The notes under the pieces are model-generated. The model did no database searches. It was not told the origin of the DNA and saw nothing but the letters and a program-made list of their open reading frames with translations. A DNA stretch of 64,000 bases, from contig NZ_JAUNKD010000001.1 in the NCBI RefSeq assembly GCF_030532915.1, forward strand, positions 62,320-126,319, given 5' to 3'. Numbering within the stretch: the stretch's first letter is position 1; the number at the start of each line of letters is the position of its first letter. The translations under genes and the position numbers were made by a program. The stretch comes from Capnocytophaga sp. (GTDB lineage Bacteria; Bacteroidota; Bacteroidia; Flavobacteriales; Flavobacteriaceae). This document shows positions 63,378 through 64,000 of this stretch, in pieces.

Positions 63378-64000
63378 TTATCTATCTCTCAATTCGATAA
63401 TATTATGAGTATAAGTATCAATCACTTCCACTTCGGTATTATCTTTTAGGCGACGTACTTTGTACGAAATGGGCACCGAAGTTTCGGTAACATTCTGTGC
63501 ATTAGGCATCTGAACAAATTTAACGAAACTTTCATAATTATCAACCTTGTTAGCCAATTCAACCGGCCCGCCCGAAATTTTCAATCGTACTTTTCCTTCT
63601 TGGAACAGGTTTTGGAATTCTTTCGTATACGCTGCATTAGCCTGTGCATCAACATATTTAACAGCTACTTCCAACGAGGCTTTCACCATTTTACGCACCT
63701 CTTCAACTGATTTGGTAGTTTCTACAAAAATATACCCCACACGCCCGTAATCCACACTGCTGATATATAGCGGTTCATATTCACCCATATCTTTAACATC
63801 AATATCTCCCACTATCCAAGAAGAATAATGTTTTGGGTCAATCGACACGTTATAAATATGTTGGCGGAAAGCCACCATTACATAACTCTTTGTAAGTGAA
63901 TTACTTTCATCTTTTTGATAGTCAAAACTCGCTTTTACCAAACTTGCCATTACATTTGCTTCTGCGTGAATTTTTAGCGAAGTTTTAAAGTGTTGCTCGG
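63378..64000 (-). CDS. Second CDC-like protein, N-terminus beyond the right edge
   Basis: The frame stays open to the window edge (codons to 63998 encode EQHFKTSLKIHAEANV before the internal Met at 63950), so the start is outside. The visible 207 residues align with the CDCL at 20903: FRQHIYNVSIDP, EPLYISSVDYGRVGYIFVET, the glycine pair in KISGGPVEL, and VPISYKVRRLKDNTEVEV. It stops at IIELRDR, so it too lacks domain 4. The partner lipoprotein genes, if present, lie to the right of the window. A terminator follows downstream. Confidence 0.88.
   Translation of the reverse strand, partial: EQHFKTSLKIHAEANVMASLVKASFDYQKDESNSLTKSYVMVAFRQHIYNVSIDPKHYSSWIVGDIDVKDMGEYEPLYISSVDYGRVGYIFVETTKSVEEVRKMVKASLEVAVKYVDAQANAAYTKEFQNLFQEGKVRLKISGGPVELANKVDNYESFVKFVQMPNAQNVTETSVPISYKVRRLKDNTEVEVIDTYTHNIIELRDR

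Overview
The window is a chromosomal segment of a member of the Bacteroidota, class Flavobacteriia, most likely a Capnocytophaga-like organism. The evidence is the gliding lipoprotein GldJ next to MurF, a SusC/SusD glycan uptake locus, HmuY/HmuR heme uptake genes, a DnaG primase of the zinc-ligand-free flavobacterial kind, and many upstream sites matching the Bacteroidota promoter (TTG, then about 17-22 nt, then TAnnTTTG). Genus is an inference; no rRNA or tRNA gene was seen.

Layout. 1-5500: gpsA, greA-HIT, and a polysaccharide export pair (Wza-like lipoprotein and tyrosine autokinase). 5500-9400: thioredoxin and small conserved proteins, including a truncated hemoglobin, then unknown genes ending in a palindromic repeat. 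9500-16400: copper P-type ATPase (CcoI type) divergent from a cysteine-rich Crp/Fnr regulator, a small hydrolase, a coiled-coil lipoprotein, and dnaG. 16400-18300: YbjQ protein and repeat-rich non-coding DNA with GTTTGA arrays and a possible pseudoknot element. 18320-22024: the most notable locus, three tandem paralogous lipoproteins followed by a cholesterol-dependent-cytolysin-like (CDCL) protein that lacks domain 4. 22089-41000: mostly housekeeping genes (PfkB kinase, GT4 glycosyltransferase, YggS, UbiA, riboflavin synthase, FGE-domain lipoprotein, MscS-type channel, RecX, DUF2723 protein, MurF, GldJ, CBS protein, NAD kinase, DPP IV). 41064-50173: a 40-residue membrane protein, then a SusC-SusD-GH18-LamG operon and a ketosynthase. 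50331-53492: 41-bp tandem repeats, then HmuR/HmuY. 54179-56086: an uncharacterised three-gene membrane operon with a CPBP protease. 56279-62932: CYTH protein, beta-mannosidase, tandem palindromic repeats, MscS, a secreted phosphatase-family enzyme, RNase HII and a lysozyme-like protein. The right edge holds a second, partial CDCL gene.

How the genes fit together. The SusCD-GH18 operon and the secreted GH2 beta-mannosidase suggest foraging of N-linked host glycoproteins, in the style of the Capnocytophaga canimorsus Gpd system, and HmuY/HmuR adds heme capture; both fit a host-associated life. The CDCL locus may be an antibacterial pore-forming system. By analogy with Bacteroides CDCLs, where a surface lipoprotein protects the producer, the three upstream lipoproteins are candidates for immunity or accessory factors. 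That last step is inference.
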